40,305 nucleotides of DNA from Chitinophagaceae bacterium. Its GTDB lineage: Bacteria; Bacteroidota; Bacteroidia; Chitinophagales; Chitinophagaceae. Positions 9,307 to 18,730 of this stretch are shown in pieces; the first letter of the stretch is position 1; each line of letters begins with the position of its first letter. Where the stretch lies: the NCBI GenBank assembly GCA_014379965.1, contig JACMKU010000094.1, forward strand, positions 1 to 40,305. Direction: 5' to 3'. The notes under the pieces were generated by a model, which had not been told where the DNA came from, did no database searches, and saw nothing but the letters and a program-made list of their open reading frames with translations. Both the position numbers and the translations under genes were made by a program.

Positions 9307-9735
9307 ATGAGAAGTGTATCCGCTGTTCTTGGAAGGAAAGGCCCAAATATTACTAAAGTTTCCCCAGATACCCTGGTTGCCACTGCCCTGCAGATCATGG
9401 CTGAAAAAAATATTGGTTCTGTAGTAATCATGGATCATGAGCGGTATCTCGGAATCATGACAGAGCGCGATTATTCCAGGAAAGTAATTTTGAAGGGAAA
9501 GCATTCTTCTGAAACGAGGGTTTCCGAGATCATGTCTACAGACCTTCCTATCATAAATCCTTCTGACACGATCGAATACTGCATGGAACTCATGACCACC
9601 AAGAATATCCGTTACATGCCTGTTTTTGAAAATAACCGACTATCCGGAATTATTTCAATGAGTGACGTCGTAAAAGAGACTATCCTTGCTCAAAAGGATA
9701 CCATCAACCATCTGCAAAACTATATTCAGAGTTAA
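9307..9735 (+). CDS. CBS-domain pair protein
   Basis: The 142-residue protein consists almost wholly of one CBS pair (Bateman module). The first CBS motif covers roughly residues 18-70 (DTLVATALQIMAEKNIGSVV, then LGIMTERDYSRKVI). The second covers roughly 77-132 (VSEIMSTDLPIINPSDTIEY, then LSGIISMSDVVKETI). Such stand-alone pairs bind adenine nucleotides and regulate partner proteins; the partner here is unknown. The fold has no signal peptide, so it is cytosolic. Its stop lies one base from the stop of the convergent bshC gene, so the two transcripts probably overlap. Confidence 0.9.
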   Translation: MRSVSAVLGRKGPNITKVSPDTLVATALQIMAEKNIGSVVIMDHERYLGIMTERDYSRKVILKGKHSSETRVSEIMSTDLPIINPSDTIEYCMELMTTKNIRYMPVFENNRLSGIISMSDVVKETILAQKDTINHLQNYIQS

Positions 9736-9736
9736 T

Positions 9737-11338
9737 TTATCTCTCGTAGAGAATTACAAATTCCTGCTCCAATGCAAGTGAATTCTCATAGATCTTGTCT
9801 ATGAAGTCGCTACCCCATTTTGCATAATAGTAGCAACCATTTTCGTATCTCTCCTGTAAATCACTTCCCGGAAATAAGGCTTGGCGTATTGATTGTATCT
9901 GCCGACGCTGATCCTGGAACTTTCTTTTCTCTGCCCGAAACATTTTCTTCTCAAGTTCCTGCAGGCGAAAAACGGCCCGTGTCTTCAATGCATCCACATG
10001 CTTCGTTAGCGAAACATCCACCTGGCCAGCCTGTTCCCTGAATGCATCATATAATTGCTCGACACGCGTTATCGATCCGTTAAACTTCATAGGATTCTTG
10101 GTATCGCGTTCCACTAACTTATTCACGAGTGTTTCATCCGATTGAAAAAAATCTTCCACTGTAAATCCCGTTCGGCTAATCTTTTCCTGCATCCCCTTCT
10201 CAACTATAACGAATGAGTTTCGAAGAATGAGTGCAGGCATCGGCACCTTGTAATGAGAGAACATACCATCGTATTGCAACCAATATGCGATCTCTCCACC
10301 TCCACCGATGAAGGCTACGTTTGGCAATATCGTTTCCTGGAATATTCCGCGCAGGATCACGTTAGGACTAAATCGTTCCGGGTGTTCATCGAGTTCTTTC
10401 AGCATCTGCTCTTGCGAGAAAAGAATGTCGGTGCCTTTTACTTTATATCCCGACGAATTTTTAACGATACGCTCACGGATTCCATCGGTGAGGTAGAACA
10501 GGTTAATCTCGCGTGGATTCGCCTGTACTTTATATCCAGCTTTGTCAATTGATTCTATAGTCTTACCGACAAGCTCGGAGGGGGTTTGATGAAGAAGGTC
10601 GTCTTTGAAAATATCAGCAGCCAGTCGTTTTAGTTCTGCGTTATCAGGAATTAAAACTAATAAACCCTTTTCTGCAAACAACCTGTTCACAAGTTCAAAC
10701 GTTGCGTCCTGTATCATTCTCCCAGGCTGATAGGAATCTTTTAGCATTGAAACGATTTCCCTGCCGAAAGGAAGTACAGCCAACTGGCCTTCTATCACAT
10801 CAATTAATTGAAGAAATGATTTATCCACCTTCATTCGACCGACCGCACCAGTTTGCTTCGTCTCCCAACTTAGCTTTTTACCTTCGAGGTGAATGTGACC
10901 AAGCTCATCAAGGTCAGCATCTTCACTGCCCATATAATACACTGGTACGAAATTAAATCCTGGCAATGAGTCTTTAAGGTGTCCAGCCAGGCGTATGGCG
11001 TGTACGATCTTATAAATAAAATACAGAGGTCCGGTAAAAATATTTGGTTGATGGGCGGTGGTAACCGTAAAGGTGTCTGCCGATGCGAGCAGTTCGATAT
11101 TCTTATTTACTTTCTCATAGTGCGGCTGACCTGCATATTGTTTTCGCAATTGACTTACCAGGACGTGTCGGTCATTGGGAGTAGCTTTACGCGCCTCAAT
11201 GGCTGCCCGTATTCCTGTCAGCGAAGGCTGGTAGGTGAAGAACGGTGCAAGTTTTTGCTCCTGGTCAATATAATCAACTATGAAATTGCTGAAAGCTCCT
11301 GTTTGCCGGTAAGGTAGTCGTGTAGAGGTACAATCCAT
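9737..11338 (-). CDS. bshC: Putative cysteine ligase BshC (bacillithiol biosynthesis)
   Basis: The 533-residue protein is of normal length for BshC, which is thought to join cysteine to glucosaminyl-malate in the last step of bacillithiol synthesis. The recognisable segments are TTAHQPNIFTGPLYFIYK near residue 95, then FVPVYYMGSEDADLDE, VLIPDNAELKRLAADIF, the central EIAYWLQYDGMFSHY, and a long C-terminal coiled coil (about 430-500: ELEKKMFRAEKRKFQDQRRQ). No bshA or bshB gene is in the window. ATG at 11338 is the only plausible start; a weak TACTTTTA box lies about 35 bases upstream. Confidence 0.93.
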   Translation of the reverse strand: MDCTSTRLPYRQTGAFSNFIVDYIDQEQKLAPFFTYQPSLTGIRAAIEARKATPNDRHVLVSQLRKQYAGQPHYEKVNKNIELLASADTFTVTTAHQPNIFTGPLYFIYKIVHAIRLAGHLKDSLPGFNFVPVYYMGSEDADLDELGHIHLEGKKLSWETKQTGAVGRMKVDKSFLQLIDVIEGQLAVLPFGREIVSMLKDSYQPGRMIQDATFELVNRLFAEKGLLVLIPDNAELKRLAADIFKDDLLHQTPSELVGKTIESIDKAGYKVQANPREINLFYLTDGIRERIVKNSSGYKVKGTDILFSQEQMLKELDEHPERFSPNVILRGIFQETILPNVAFIGGGGEIAYWLQYDGMFSHYKVPMPALILRNSFVIVEKGMQEKISRTGFTVEDFFQSDETLVNKLVERDTKNPMKFNGSITRVEQLYDAFREQAGQVDVSLTKHVDALKTRAVFRLQELEKKMFRAEKRKFQDQRRQIQSIRQALFPGSDLQERYENGCYYYAKWGSDFIDKIYENSLALEQEFVILYER

Positions 11339-11420
11339 AATGATAAATCACTTCGCATCACCGAAGGACTAAGTAAAAGTAAGAAGTATGTCCAGATACT
11401 ATTTAGCCATCAACAAATTT

Positions 11421-12671
11421 TTAACGAAATCGTTCAGGGTTAAATGCTGAAATATCGATTGTCGTAGGTTTATGCTGTATTATTTCATTGATGAGCTGTC
11501 CCGTCGCTGCCGCCGCACTAACGCCAAGCATTGCATGACCGCCTGCATAAGAAAGGTTGGAATACCTGGAATGACGGCCGATGTACGGAAGCCCGTCCGG
11601 TGTTACTGGCCGATATCCATACCATGCCTGCTCAGGATCCGGTTCGGGGATATTCATAGTCGGGTAATATTTCCCAAATGCCTTATGTATCGCCATCACT
11701 CTTTTGGGAAGAATATTGTCGCTATGTCCACTCAATTCCATCGTGCCTCCTATCCTAAGCCACCCATTGATTGGCGTTGTCGCCGTTCGATCGTCTACAA
11801 GTATCGAGGGATATTGGAGATTCTTCTCCAGCCCCGAATAAACCATGCTGTAGCCTTTTCCCGGTTGCATGAGCATTCTGATGCCAAGCAATCGGGACAC
11901 ATTCCCTAACCACGATCCGTTGGCGATTACCACCTCATCGCATGCAATATCCTGTTGGCCTGTTTTTACGGCGGTGATTTTATTCCCGGCCCCACTCGCA
12001 AAGCCTTTGACCTCGGTATTGACCCAGAATTTGACACCCGTTTCCTGGAGAAAGCGGTACATCACTTGCATGAATTTACCAGTATCAATATGACAGTCGT
12101 CGAGGTACAGTACTCCACCCGCAACATTCACCTCAACTTCGGTTTCGTAGTCCTGAACCTCGGCTGCCGAACAGCTGATGGTCCTCAAACCAAATTTCTC
12201 CGCCTGTTCGGCCAGGTGTTTTTCGTGCTCACCGGTTTTCGGTTGTTTGTAAAGCATCCAACATCCCTTCTCGATCATGTCGAAGGAATTAGCCGGAAGT
12301 GCTGCTTTCAAATCATTCATTAATTCACGGCTCAGTTGCAGAAGATTGTTGAGATGCGGGGTATTTTGCTCAACCTGGGTTTTACTTGCGGATCGCCAGA
12401 AGGTCATGCCCCAGCGTACGAGGTCGATATCCAGGCGGGGTTTTATATAGAACGGGCTGGAAGAACTCATCATCCACTTCAATCCCTTGCTGATGATACC
12501 GGGCGAAGCTAATGGAGTGAAATGGCTCGGAGAAACATACCCCATATTCCCGAAAGAACAGCCATTGGTGATTGTGTTTCGATCAATGACCGTAACCTCC
12601 AATCCGGTCTTTCGTAAATAATAAGCGGTACAAAGTCCGATGACGCCGCCGCCAATAATTACAACCTTCAT
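11421..12671 (-). CDS. FAD-dependent D-amino-acid/D-hydroxyproline dehydrogenase (DAO/DadA family)
   Basis: The 416-residue flavoprotein begins with the dinucleotide-binding motif VVIIGGGVIGLCTAYYLRK, and the adenine-ribose-binding acid follows in VTVIDRN. The C-terminal part has WYGYRPVTPDGLPYIGRH and a glycine-rich GGHAMLGVSAAAATG, both typical of DadA. DadA-like enzymes oxidise D-amino acids to imines and pass electrons to the respiratory chain. With a 4-hydroxyproline epimerase two genes upstream, the inferred substrate is cis-4-hydroxy-D-proline, giving 1-pyrroline-4-hydroxy-2-carboxylate (the LhpB role). Plain D-proline or D-alanine oxidation is the alternative. An octamer array fills the gap before its start. 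Confidence 0.88.
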   Translation of the reverse strand: MKVVIIGGGVIGLCTAYYLRKTGLEVTVIDRNTITNGCSFGNMGYVSPSHFTPLASPGIISKGLKWMMSSSSPFYIKPRLDIDLVRWGMTFWRSASKTQVEQNTPHLNNLLQLSRELMNDLKAALPANSFDMIEKGCWMLYKQPKTGEHEKHLAEQAEKFGLRTISCSAAEVQDYETEVEVNVAGGVLYLDDCHIDTGKFMQVMYRFLQETGVKFWVNTEVKGFASGAGNKITAVKTGQQDIACDEVVIANGSWLGNVSRLLGIRMLMQPGKGYSMVYSGLEKNLQYPSILVDDRTATTPINGWLRIGGTMELSGHSDNILPKRVMAIHKAFGKYYPTMNIPEPDPEQAWYGYRPVTPDGLPYIGRHSRYSNLSYAGGHAMLGVSAAAATGQLINEIIQHKPTTIDISAFNPERFR

Positions 12672-12692
12672 GTTTAAGCAACTATGTTTAGA

Positions 12693-12809
12693 AGTTTAAG
12701 AGTTTAATGGTTTAATAGTTTAAAGGTTCAACAAACAGACTGGTCAACGAAGCACTAACACTTCAACTTTAAATAACATTTAAACCCTTAAACTATTAAA
12801 CTTTCAAAC
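12693..12809. repeat. Octamer arrays in inverted orientation between the Gfo/Idh gene and the DAO gene
   Basis: Five exact-period octamers run from 12693: AGTTTAAG, AGTTTAAT, GGTTTAAT, AGTTTAAA, GGTTCAAC. An opposite-strand array from 12762 to 12809 uses TTCAACTT, ATTTAAAC, CCTTAAAC, TATTAAAC, TTTCAAAC. The 14 bases 12710-12723 are the exact reverse complement of 12788-12801, and the wider arms match at about 25 of 30 positions. The right array stops five bases from the Gfo/Idh stop codon. Confidence 0.85.
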
Positions 12810-12814
12810 TGTCA

Positions 12815-14146
12815 TCATATCCTCGGCAACTTATACCCATTATGATACTTCGCCGCAAGATATTTTGCATTGATGGCCTCATCGGTAAACCGGCCCGTCG
12901 CCTTATTCCAGGTAAGCTTCTTCCCGGAACGAAAAGCGATATTTCCCATCTGGCTTAAGATCGCTATGTGCGAGGCTGAATCGATAGGACACCTTAACTC
13001 CTCCATCTTCCGCGACTTTATAACGTTGACGAAGTTCTGCATATGCAGATCAAGGCCATTGTCGACACGTGGCTTCCGCTCCACCATAACCTTATTCGCA
13101 CTCCTTCCCTCTTCGATTACCTCCCAGCCTCCACGATCAAGTTGTAGCGTACCATTATCGCCTATAAATGCAATTCCATGTTCTTTCTTGAATAATCCAT
13201 TTTCAATTCCAAGTGCATGATCCCATACAAGATTGAATTTTTCGAACTCGTAAAGCGAACAGAGCGTATCGGGTGTCTCCTGTGGCGATGTCGGATCTGC
13301 GAAATTGCCGCCGACTGCACTGATGGTCTTTGGCACGGTGGCATTCATGCCGAGCAATGCATAATCGAGCAAGTGAACGCCCCAATCGGTCATGAGTCCA
13401 CCGGCGTAATCCCAGAACCAACGGAATGTGAAGTGGAACCTGTTTGCGTTGAATGGTCTCTTAAGAGCCGGTCCTAGCCAACGGTCATAATCTACACCGG
13501 CAGGTACAGGAGTATTTGGTACGACTGGAATCGGTTTCTTCCAACCGAGATAGCACCAGACTTTTACGGTCCTGATATTGCCTAGTTTTCCCGTGCCAAT
13601 AAAATCTACGGCATCCCTGAAATGTTGCTGGCTTCTTTGCCACTGACCTGCCTGCACCACCCGGCCATATTTCTTCTGTGCGGCTATCATGATCCGGCAT
13701 TCTTCGATCGAATTCCCTACCGGTTTCTCCACATACACATCCTTGCCTGCATTACAAGCATCTACCATCTGCAAGCAATGCCAGTGATCCGGTGTTCCAA
13801 TGATCACGGCATCCACATCCTTCATATCGAGCAGTTGTCGATGGTCCCCGAAGATTTTAATTTTCGACGTATCGATTTTCATTGTTTGCAACTCCCCCAT
13901 CCTCTTAGCGATAACGTTCTTATCTACATCGCAGAGCGCTACGAGATTAACCCCGGGAATTTTGAGGATAGATGTTAGGTTTGACCAACCCATGCCATTG
14001 ATACCAATCACACCAACGTTCAATTGATCCGAAGGCGCAATTCTATTCTTGAAAATGGCAAAGACATCATTTCCAAGCGAAGAGGCCAGAACTGTCCCGG
14101 CTGTAAGTGCCGAGGCCTGGTACAAGAATTTTTTTCTAGATGACAT
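12815..14146 (-). CDS. Exported Gfo/Idh/MocA-family oxidoreductase
   Basis: The 443-residue NAD(P)-dependent sugar-type oxidoreductase starts SSRKKFLYQASALTAGT, a Tat-like signal with R-K in place of twin arginines. The Rossmann motif is VGVIGINGMGWSNL. The family motifs GTPDHWHCLQMVDA and VYVEKPVGNSI follow, with the catalytic lysine in EKP. The C-terminal half has the FRWFWDYAGGLMTDWGVHLLD segment of exported Bacteroidota members. The frame continues upstream to 14257, but those 37 codons lack homology and bypass the signal, so ATG at 14146 is chosen. The substrate is unknown. It lies inside the hydroxyproline cluster without an obvious step in that pathway. Confidence 0.92.
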   Translation of the reverse strand: MSSRKKFLYQASALTAGTVLASSLGNDVFAIFKNRIAPSDQLNVGVIGINGMGWSNLTSILKIPGVNLVALCDVDKNVIAKRMGELQTMKIDTSKIKIFGDHRQLLDMKDVDAVIIGTPDHWHCLQMVDACNAGKDVYVEKPVGNSIEECRIMIAAQKKYGRVVQAGQWQRSQQHFRDAVDFIGTGKLGNIRTVKVWCYLGWKKPIPVVPNTPVPAGVDYDRWLGPALKRPFNANRFHFTFRWFWDYAGGLMTDWGVHLLDYALLGMNATVPKTISAVGGNFADPTSPQETPDTLCSLYEFEKFNLVWDHALGIENGLFKKEHGIAFIGDNGTLQLDRGGWEVIEEGRSANKVMVERKPRVDNGLDLHMQNFVNVIKSRKMEELRCPIDSASHIAILSQMGNIAFRSGKKLTWNKATGRFTDEAINAKYLAAKYHNGYKLPRI

Positions 14147-14253
14147 AGCAATTTTTTTAAAAATTATTTTGATCTCACAACTCCACTCCCGCCTTTGCCA
14201 GGTTACAGCAGGCGCAGCCCGATTACCGATTCCCATGCCTACTCTGGGAACAA

Positions 14254-15255
14254 TCAAACTACTTGAAACCCCAATGCATAAGGATCATCCTCTTTATCGA
14301 TGCAAATATTATTATATCCGAATATCTTTGCCCAGCCTTCGATCGAAGGACGAATGGCGGGCTTCCCATCAACTGTCACTTCTTCTTCGATCCTTCCGAT
14401 AAATGTACTCCCGATAATACTCTCGTGGATGAACTCCTCTCCTTTTTTTAATTTTCCCCGGCTATACCATTGTGCCATCCTTGCTGAGGTGCCGGTGCCA
14501 CAGGGTGATCGGTCAATGGCCTTTTCGCCATAGAATACTGCATTTCTCGCAGTTGCCGATTTGTCAATCACCTCACCCGTCCAAAGGATGTGACTGCACC
14601 CATTAATTGTTTCATCAAGTGGATGCACAAAGTTATATGCCGCGTTGATACGCTTTCTCAATTCTCTTCCCCATTCTACTAGGCTACTTGCGGGATACTT
14701 GTCAATACCTTTATAATTCTCCTGCATATCGACGATCGCATAGAAATTCCCTCCATAGGATACATCCACTCGCAGAGGTCCAAGCACCGGACATTCCACC
14801 TCCATATCCACTGAATGAAGAAAGGAAGGCACATTAATGAGACGAACACTGTTAACTTTCGTTCCTTTCATAGCATAGCTGGCTATTACCAGTCCTGCAG
14901 GCGTCTCTAGCCTGACAATTCCTTCGTTCTTCGGAACAATCAGTCCCTCTTCGAGTGCAATGGTCACCGTGCCAATCGTCCCGTGGCCACACATGGGAAG
15001 ACAGCCACTGGTCTCGATGAATAAAACTGCAGCGTCATTGCGATCATCACGTGGAGGATAGAGAATACTCCCACTCATCATATCATGACCGCGCGGTTCA
15101 AACATTAATCCGCGTCTAACCCAGTCGTATTCTTTGAGGAAGTGCTGGCGCTTCTCCCGTATATCCGTACCCACAAGTTGAGGACCTCCCTGTTTTACAA
15201 GCCGAACTGGGTTGCCACAAGTGTGAGCGTCTATGCAATGGAAAGTGTGTCTCAT
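14254..15255 (-). CDS. 4-hydroxyproline 2-epimerase (proline racemase family)
   Basis: The 333-residue enzyme interconverts trans-4-hydroxy-L-proline and cis-4-hydroxy-D-proline. It starts MRHTFHCIDAHTCGNPVRL, a typical family N-terminus. Both catalytic cysteines are present, in LPMCGHGTIGTV and DRSPCGTGTSARMA. The second cysteine separates the epimerase from the related dehydratases, which have threonine there. The frame extends to 15351, but ATG at 15255 matches the family start, and a perfect promoter box lies 36 bases upstream inside the extension. It would feed the DAO-family dehydrogenase downstream. Proline racemase is the less likely alternative given the other pathway genes. Confidence 0.93.
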   Translation of the reverse strand: MRHTFHCIDAHTCGNPVRLVKQGGPQLVGTDIREKRQHFLKEYDWVRRGLMFEPRGHDMMSGSILYPPRDDRNDAAVLFIETSGCLPMCGHGTIGTVTIALEEGLIVPKNEGIVRLETPAGLVIASYAMKGTKVNSVRLINVPSFLHSVDMEVECPVLGPLRVDVSYGGNFYAIVDMQENYKGIDKYPASSLVEWGRELRKRINAAYNFVHPLDETINGCSHILWTGEVIDKSATARNAVFYGEKAIDRSPCGTGTSARMAQWYSRGKLKKGEEFIHESIIGSTFIGRIEEEVTVDGKPAIRPSIEGWAKIFGYNNICIDKEDDPYALGFQVV

Positions 15256-15291
15256 TGATCGTTGACGACAGGTTGTTATTCCCGCTATACT

Positions 15292-15299
15292 CAAAAATA
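15292..15299 (-). promoter_or_regulatory. -7 promoter box (TATTTTTG) of the epimerase gene
   Basis: The minus-strand sequence TATTTTTG is a perfect TAnnTTTG box. It implies a leader of about 30 bases to the ATG at 15255 and supports that start over the longer frame. No -33 TTG is seen at normal spacing. Confidence 0.55.
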
Positions 15300-15412
15300 A
15301 CAGATTAAAGTAGTAGAACGGTTCATCCTCAACCCTTTCAAGAAATATCAAAATATAGCTTCCGGGTGGCTCCCTCCATATAGTTTATTAATTTGCATCA
15401 GATATTGTATAA

Positions 15413-16696
15413 ATGGAAGCCTACGGAAAAATATTACTCATAGCCATGCCGGCATTCCTTCTACTCGTGCTATTTGAAAAATGGTACGGATGGAGAAAGG
15501 GGAAGGATACAGTGCGAACAATGGATATGATCAGCAGCCTTACCAGCGGCGTGACAAATGTGACGAAGGATGTTGTTGGAATTTATCTCCTCGTCCTTGC
15601 CTATCCATTCTTTTTGAGGAATCTGGCGATTACGGAGATTTCCTCCACCATAGCCGTCTATATTATCGCTTTCGTCGCCCTTGATTTCGCTGGCTATTGG
15701 GTACACCGCCTTCAACATGTCACCAACTTCTTTTGGAATGGACACATCGTGCATCATAGCAGCGAGGATTTCAATCTTGCATGTGCGCTTCGACAGAGCA
15801 TTTCGGCGATCGTGAAGACATTTGCCATCTTCCTATTTCCGGCAGCCATCCTTGGCGTACCTGAACAAGTGATCGCTGTGGTCGCACCTTTGCACCTCTT
15901 CGCGCAATTCTGGTATCATACGCAGCATATCGGCCGGATGGGGTTCCTGGAAACAATAATCGTAACTCCTTCCCATCACCGGGTTCACCATGCAATCAAT
16001 CCAGAATATATCGATAAGAACTACGGACAGATTTTTATCTTCTGGGACAAATTGTTTGGCACTTTCCAGGAGGAAAAACCAGATGTGCCTCCGGTCTATG
16101 GCATTACCAGGCCTGTACGTACCTGGAACCCTATACGGATTAACTTTCAGCATGCATGGTTAATGATCAAGGATGCGTGGCGCACCCGCAACTGGAAAGA
16201 TAAATTCCTGCTTTGGTTTAAACCTACTGGCTATCGTCCCGCTGATGTTGCGGAAAAGTATCCCGTCTATAAAATTGAAAATGTGTATCAATTTGAGAAG
16301 TACGATACTCGAAGTTCTACGGCTATGGCGACCTGGTGCTGGATACAGGTTGTGCTGGTATTGTTGTTTGTGAGTTACCTGTTTGGAAATATCGCATTGA
16401 TCAACCAGCTTGATCCCACCTATATTTTATGGTATGGGGCTTTCATTTTCGTTACCATCTATGCCCTGACAGATCTGATGGATCGTAATCCATATGCGAT
16501 TGTATGGGAAATATTGCGATGCAGCATTGGACTCGGCTTCCTGATTCGCCAGGAAGATTGGTTTGGAGCGAGTACTTATCTGGCCGAAGCGAAATATCTT
16601 ATCGGAGCCTATTTTGTTCTTTCAGTAATGATATCCGGCTGGTTCGTCTACCAAAATCGTAGGGAGGATGTTGGTCTGGTGCCTCGTGTGGGGTGA
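15413..16696 (+). CDS. Membrane fatty-acid hydroxylase / sterol desaturase family protein
   Basis: The 427-residue integral membrane di-iron protein has several hydrophobic segments, among them residues about 5-22, 58-80 and 84-100. It carries the histidine boxes of the family: HRLQH, then HIVHHSSEDFNL, and HHRVHHAINP before the DKLFGTF motif. These boxes bind two irons and support oxygen-dependent hydroxylation or desaturation of a lipid. The C-terminal third adds more membrane segments after KFLLWFKPTGYRP, an extended form found in many Bacteroidota. The substrate is unknown. A near-consensus box (TTAATTTG, 15388-15395) lies upstream. The stop codon lies next to a 9-bp tandem array. Confidence 0.9.
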   Translation: MEAYGKILLIAMPAFLLLVLFEKWYGWRKGKDTVRTMDMISSLTSGVTNVTKDVVGIYLLVLAYPFFLRNLAITEISSTIAVYIIAFVALDFAGYWVHRLQHVTNFFWNGHIVHHSSEDFNLACALRQSISAIVKTFAIFLFPAAILGVPEQVIAVVAPLHLFAQFWYHTQHIGRMGFLETIIVTPSHHRVHHAINPEYIDKNYGQIFIFWDKLFGTFQEEKPDVPPVYGITRPVRTWNPIRINFQHAWLMIKDAWRTRNWKDKFLLWFKPTGYRPADVAEKYPVYKIENVYQFEKYDTRSSTAMATWCWIQVVLVLLFVSYLFGNIALINQLDPTYILWYGAFIFVTIYALTDLMDRNPYAIVWEILRCSIGLGFLIRQEDWFGASTYLAEAKYLIGAYFVLSVMISGWFVYQNRREDVGLVPRVG

Positions 16697-16748
16697 TTGG
16701 GTTGATTGAGTTGATTTGGTTGATTAAGTTGATTAGGTTGATTTGGCA
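16695..16748. repeat. Nonamer tandem array at the hydroxylase stop codon
   Basis: Six consecutive 9-bp units run without a gap: GATTGGGTT, GATTGAGTT, GATTTGGTT, GATTAAGTT, GATTAGGTT, GATTTGGCA. The array overlaps the last two bases of the upstream gene's stop codon (TGA, 16694-16696). No complementary array was found close by, unlike most other loci of this kind in the window. Confidence 0.88.
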
Positions 16749-16870
16749 CGCACAGCGCTCTACCCGAAGTCAATCAGCGTTCGGAGCGTATTGCACTTTG
16801 ACAATTGTTCCTTTCCATTCTCAAAAAAAGGGTTAGACTTCGAGGCTCCCCACAATTTAGTGAAGCCATT

Positions 16871-16926
16871 CACTACTCACTACTCACCACTCACCACTCA
16901 CTACTCACCACTGACCACTCACTTCA
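16871..16926. repeat. Heptamer tandem array at the DUF885 stop codon
   Basis: Eight 7-bp units run in phase: CACTACT, CACTACT, CACCACT, CACCACT, CACTACT, CACCACT, GACCACT, CACTTCA. The words are the same family as the right arm of the array between purK and the TolC-like gene 15 kb away. The array overlaps the stop codon of the DUF885 peptidase (16919-16921, minus strand). With the nonamer array it fills most of the 222-bp gap between two convergent genes. Confidence 0.86.
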
Positions 16927-18658
16927 GTTTCTCCTCAATAAATCGCTCCACCATCTCCTCCAATATCTTCAACGTAACACTTCCTTGAGAAAGGACGAGA
17001 TCATGAAAATCGCGGATGTCGAATTTATCTTTCAATTTCGATTCAGCTCTCTGCCTAAACTCGCGAATTTTCAGTTCGCCAATCTTATATGCCAACGCCT
17101 GGCCCGGCCAGGAGATGTACCGATTTATTTCAGTATTTACTTCGTGCAACGATAGGGCAGTGTTTTCGGCCAGGTACGTGACTGCCTGCTCGCGAGTCCA
17201 ACCCTTTGTGTGTAGTGCCACGTCGAGTACCAGGCGGCAGGCTCGCCACATCTCATATGTCAGCTTTCCGAAATGCGAATAAGGGTCTTTGTAAAATCCC
17301 ATTTCCGTACCCAGGAATTCGCAGTACAGTCCCCATCCTTCACCGAACGCATTTACATATAGATTACGCCGGAAGTTGGGCAACTCCGTCATTTCCTTTG
17401 TGAGCGCAATTTGCAGGTGATGACCAGGCACTGCCTCATGAAGTGTTAACGATTCAAGTGCATAAAGTGGTCGGCTTTTTAAATCATAAGTATTAACCCA
17501 ATAACTACCGGAACGCTTGCTACTCAAACCAGCTCCTGAATACCTTCCGGCAGTATATGTGGGTGCCAAATGCGCCGGCACAGGTTCAACACCATACGGT
17601 TGCCTGGGCAGTCTGCCGAAGAAGCGCGGCAGCATGCCATCAGCCTTCTTGGCGATAAACGATGCCTCTTTCAATAATTGAACGGATGTTGTTGCATAGA
17701 ACTTTGGATTCGTACGCAAAGAAGAAATGAACTGCTTAAGTGTTCCTTTGAATTTAACCTCTTTGAGTATTCCCATCATCGCATCCTTTATTCGGGCTAC
17801 CTCTGACAGGCCTATAGCATATACCTCCTCATAGTTCATATTCGTGGAAGTGTAATGCTGAACACGGTCCTGGTAATAAGCGAGGCCATTCGGAAAATGC
17901 GAAACGCCAATAGTAGTCCTCGCCATGGGTAGGTATTCGTTATCGAAGAATGTCTTGATTTGCCTGAACCCCACAACTGCACTATTACGAATAGCCGTCC
18001 TGGCATCGGCCGTCAACTTTGTCCAATCCTCCACCGATAATGAGAAAGGTTTTTGCAGGAATGGTTTCCAGAATACCGACCTCTCAACGTCGTCGACAAT
18101 GTGCTGGTTGTATGTATTCTCATATCCATTGAGTATGGCCCTGGGCTGTGATACGCCTCTCCGCAATCCTTCACGCATATTAGCCAGATGCTGGCCCACA
18201 TATCTAGGGATATCATTGAGACGCTCGATATAATTCTCGAATTCTTTCTTCGTAGATAGCACCTGTGATCCCATCGCTGCCAGGGAAGTATGAAATCCTT
18301 CATCAGACAAGATCGGATTGAGATAAGCTTGAAAATTAAAAGCTGACCTCTCATCCTCGACATCATACTTGATAAGCTCGAGATTAATAAGGTCTGCAAT
18401 AGGAAGCTCGGCGGTATTTAGTTTATTCAGTTCAGTATAGATGGAGTCATAAAAATCAAACCTTCTTTTTGCATCGGCTTCGGTAACCGAACCGAGAGGC
18501 TGTCGCAAAGTGCTATCGCGATTACCCTCCCGTATCTGGAAGTGCGAAATACTCTTCATAATCTTCTCGACCGAAGACTCGGGCTTGGAAGGCTGTTGGG
18601 CGTCGAGCGATACGCAAGCGAAAACAATAAATAAGAAGGAGAACAGGCTGTTTCTCAT
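16919..18658 (-). CDS. Secreted DUF885-family metallopeptidase-like protein
   Basis: The 579-residue protein starts MRNSLFSFLFIVFACVSLDAQ, a Sec signal peptide. The body is mostly helical with the DUF885 signature LTLHEAVPGHHLQIAL near residue 410, an HExxxGHH-type zinc site. LYVNAFGEGWGLYCEFLGTE follows and supplies the downstream acidic ligand. Length is normal for the family, whose members are related to M32/M3-type peptidases and are often annotated as dipeptidases. It should act in the periplasm or outside. Its position within the hydroxyproline cluster suggests it may release collagen-type peptides, which is inference only. Confidence 0.88.
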   Translation of the reverse strand: MRNSLFSFLFIVFACVSLDAQQPSKPESSVEKIMKSISHFQIREGNRDSTLRQPLGSVTEADAKRRFDFYDSIYTELNKLNTAELPIADLINLELIKYDVEDERSAFNFQAYLNPILSDEGFHTSLAAMGSQVLSTKKEFENYIERLNDIPRYVGQHLANMREGLRRGVSQPRAILNGYENTYNQHIVDDVERSVFWKPFLQKPFSLSVEDWTKLTADARTAIRNSAVVGFRQIKTFFDNEYLPMARTTIGVSHFPNGLAYYQDRVQHYTSTNMNYEEVYAIGLSEVARIKDAMMGILKEVKFKGTLKQFISSLRTNPKFYATTSVQLLKEASFIAKKADGMLPRFFGRLPRQPYGVEPVPAHLAPTYTAGRYSGAGLSSKRSGSYWVNTYDLKSRPLYALESLTLHEAVPGHHLQIALTKEMTELPNFRRNLYVNAFGEGWGLYCEFLGTEMGFYKDPYSHFGKLTYEMWRACRLVLDVALHTKGWTREQAVTYLAENTALSLHEVNTEINRYISWPGQALAYKIGELKIREFRQRAESKLKDKFDIRDFHDLVLSQGSVTLKILEEMVERFIEEKLK

Positions 18659-18730
18659 AAAAGCAATTTTCGGGGAAGTTCGTAGAAGTGAAAATAAGTA
18701 AACCAGAGATTACAATCAAGGTTCAATATA

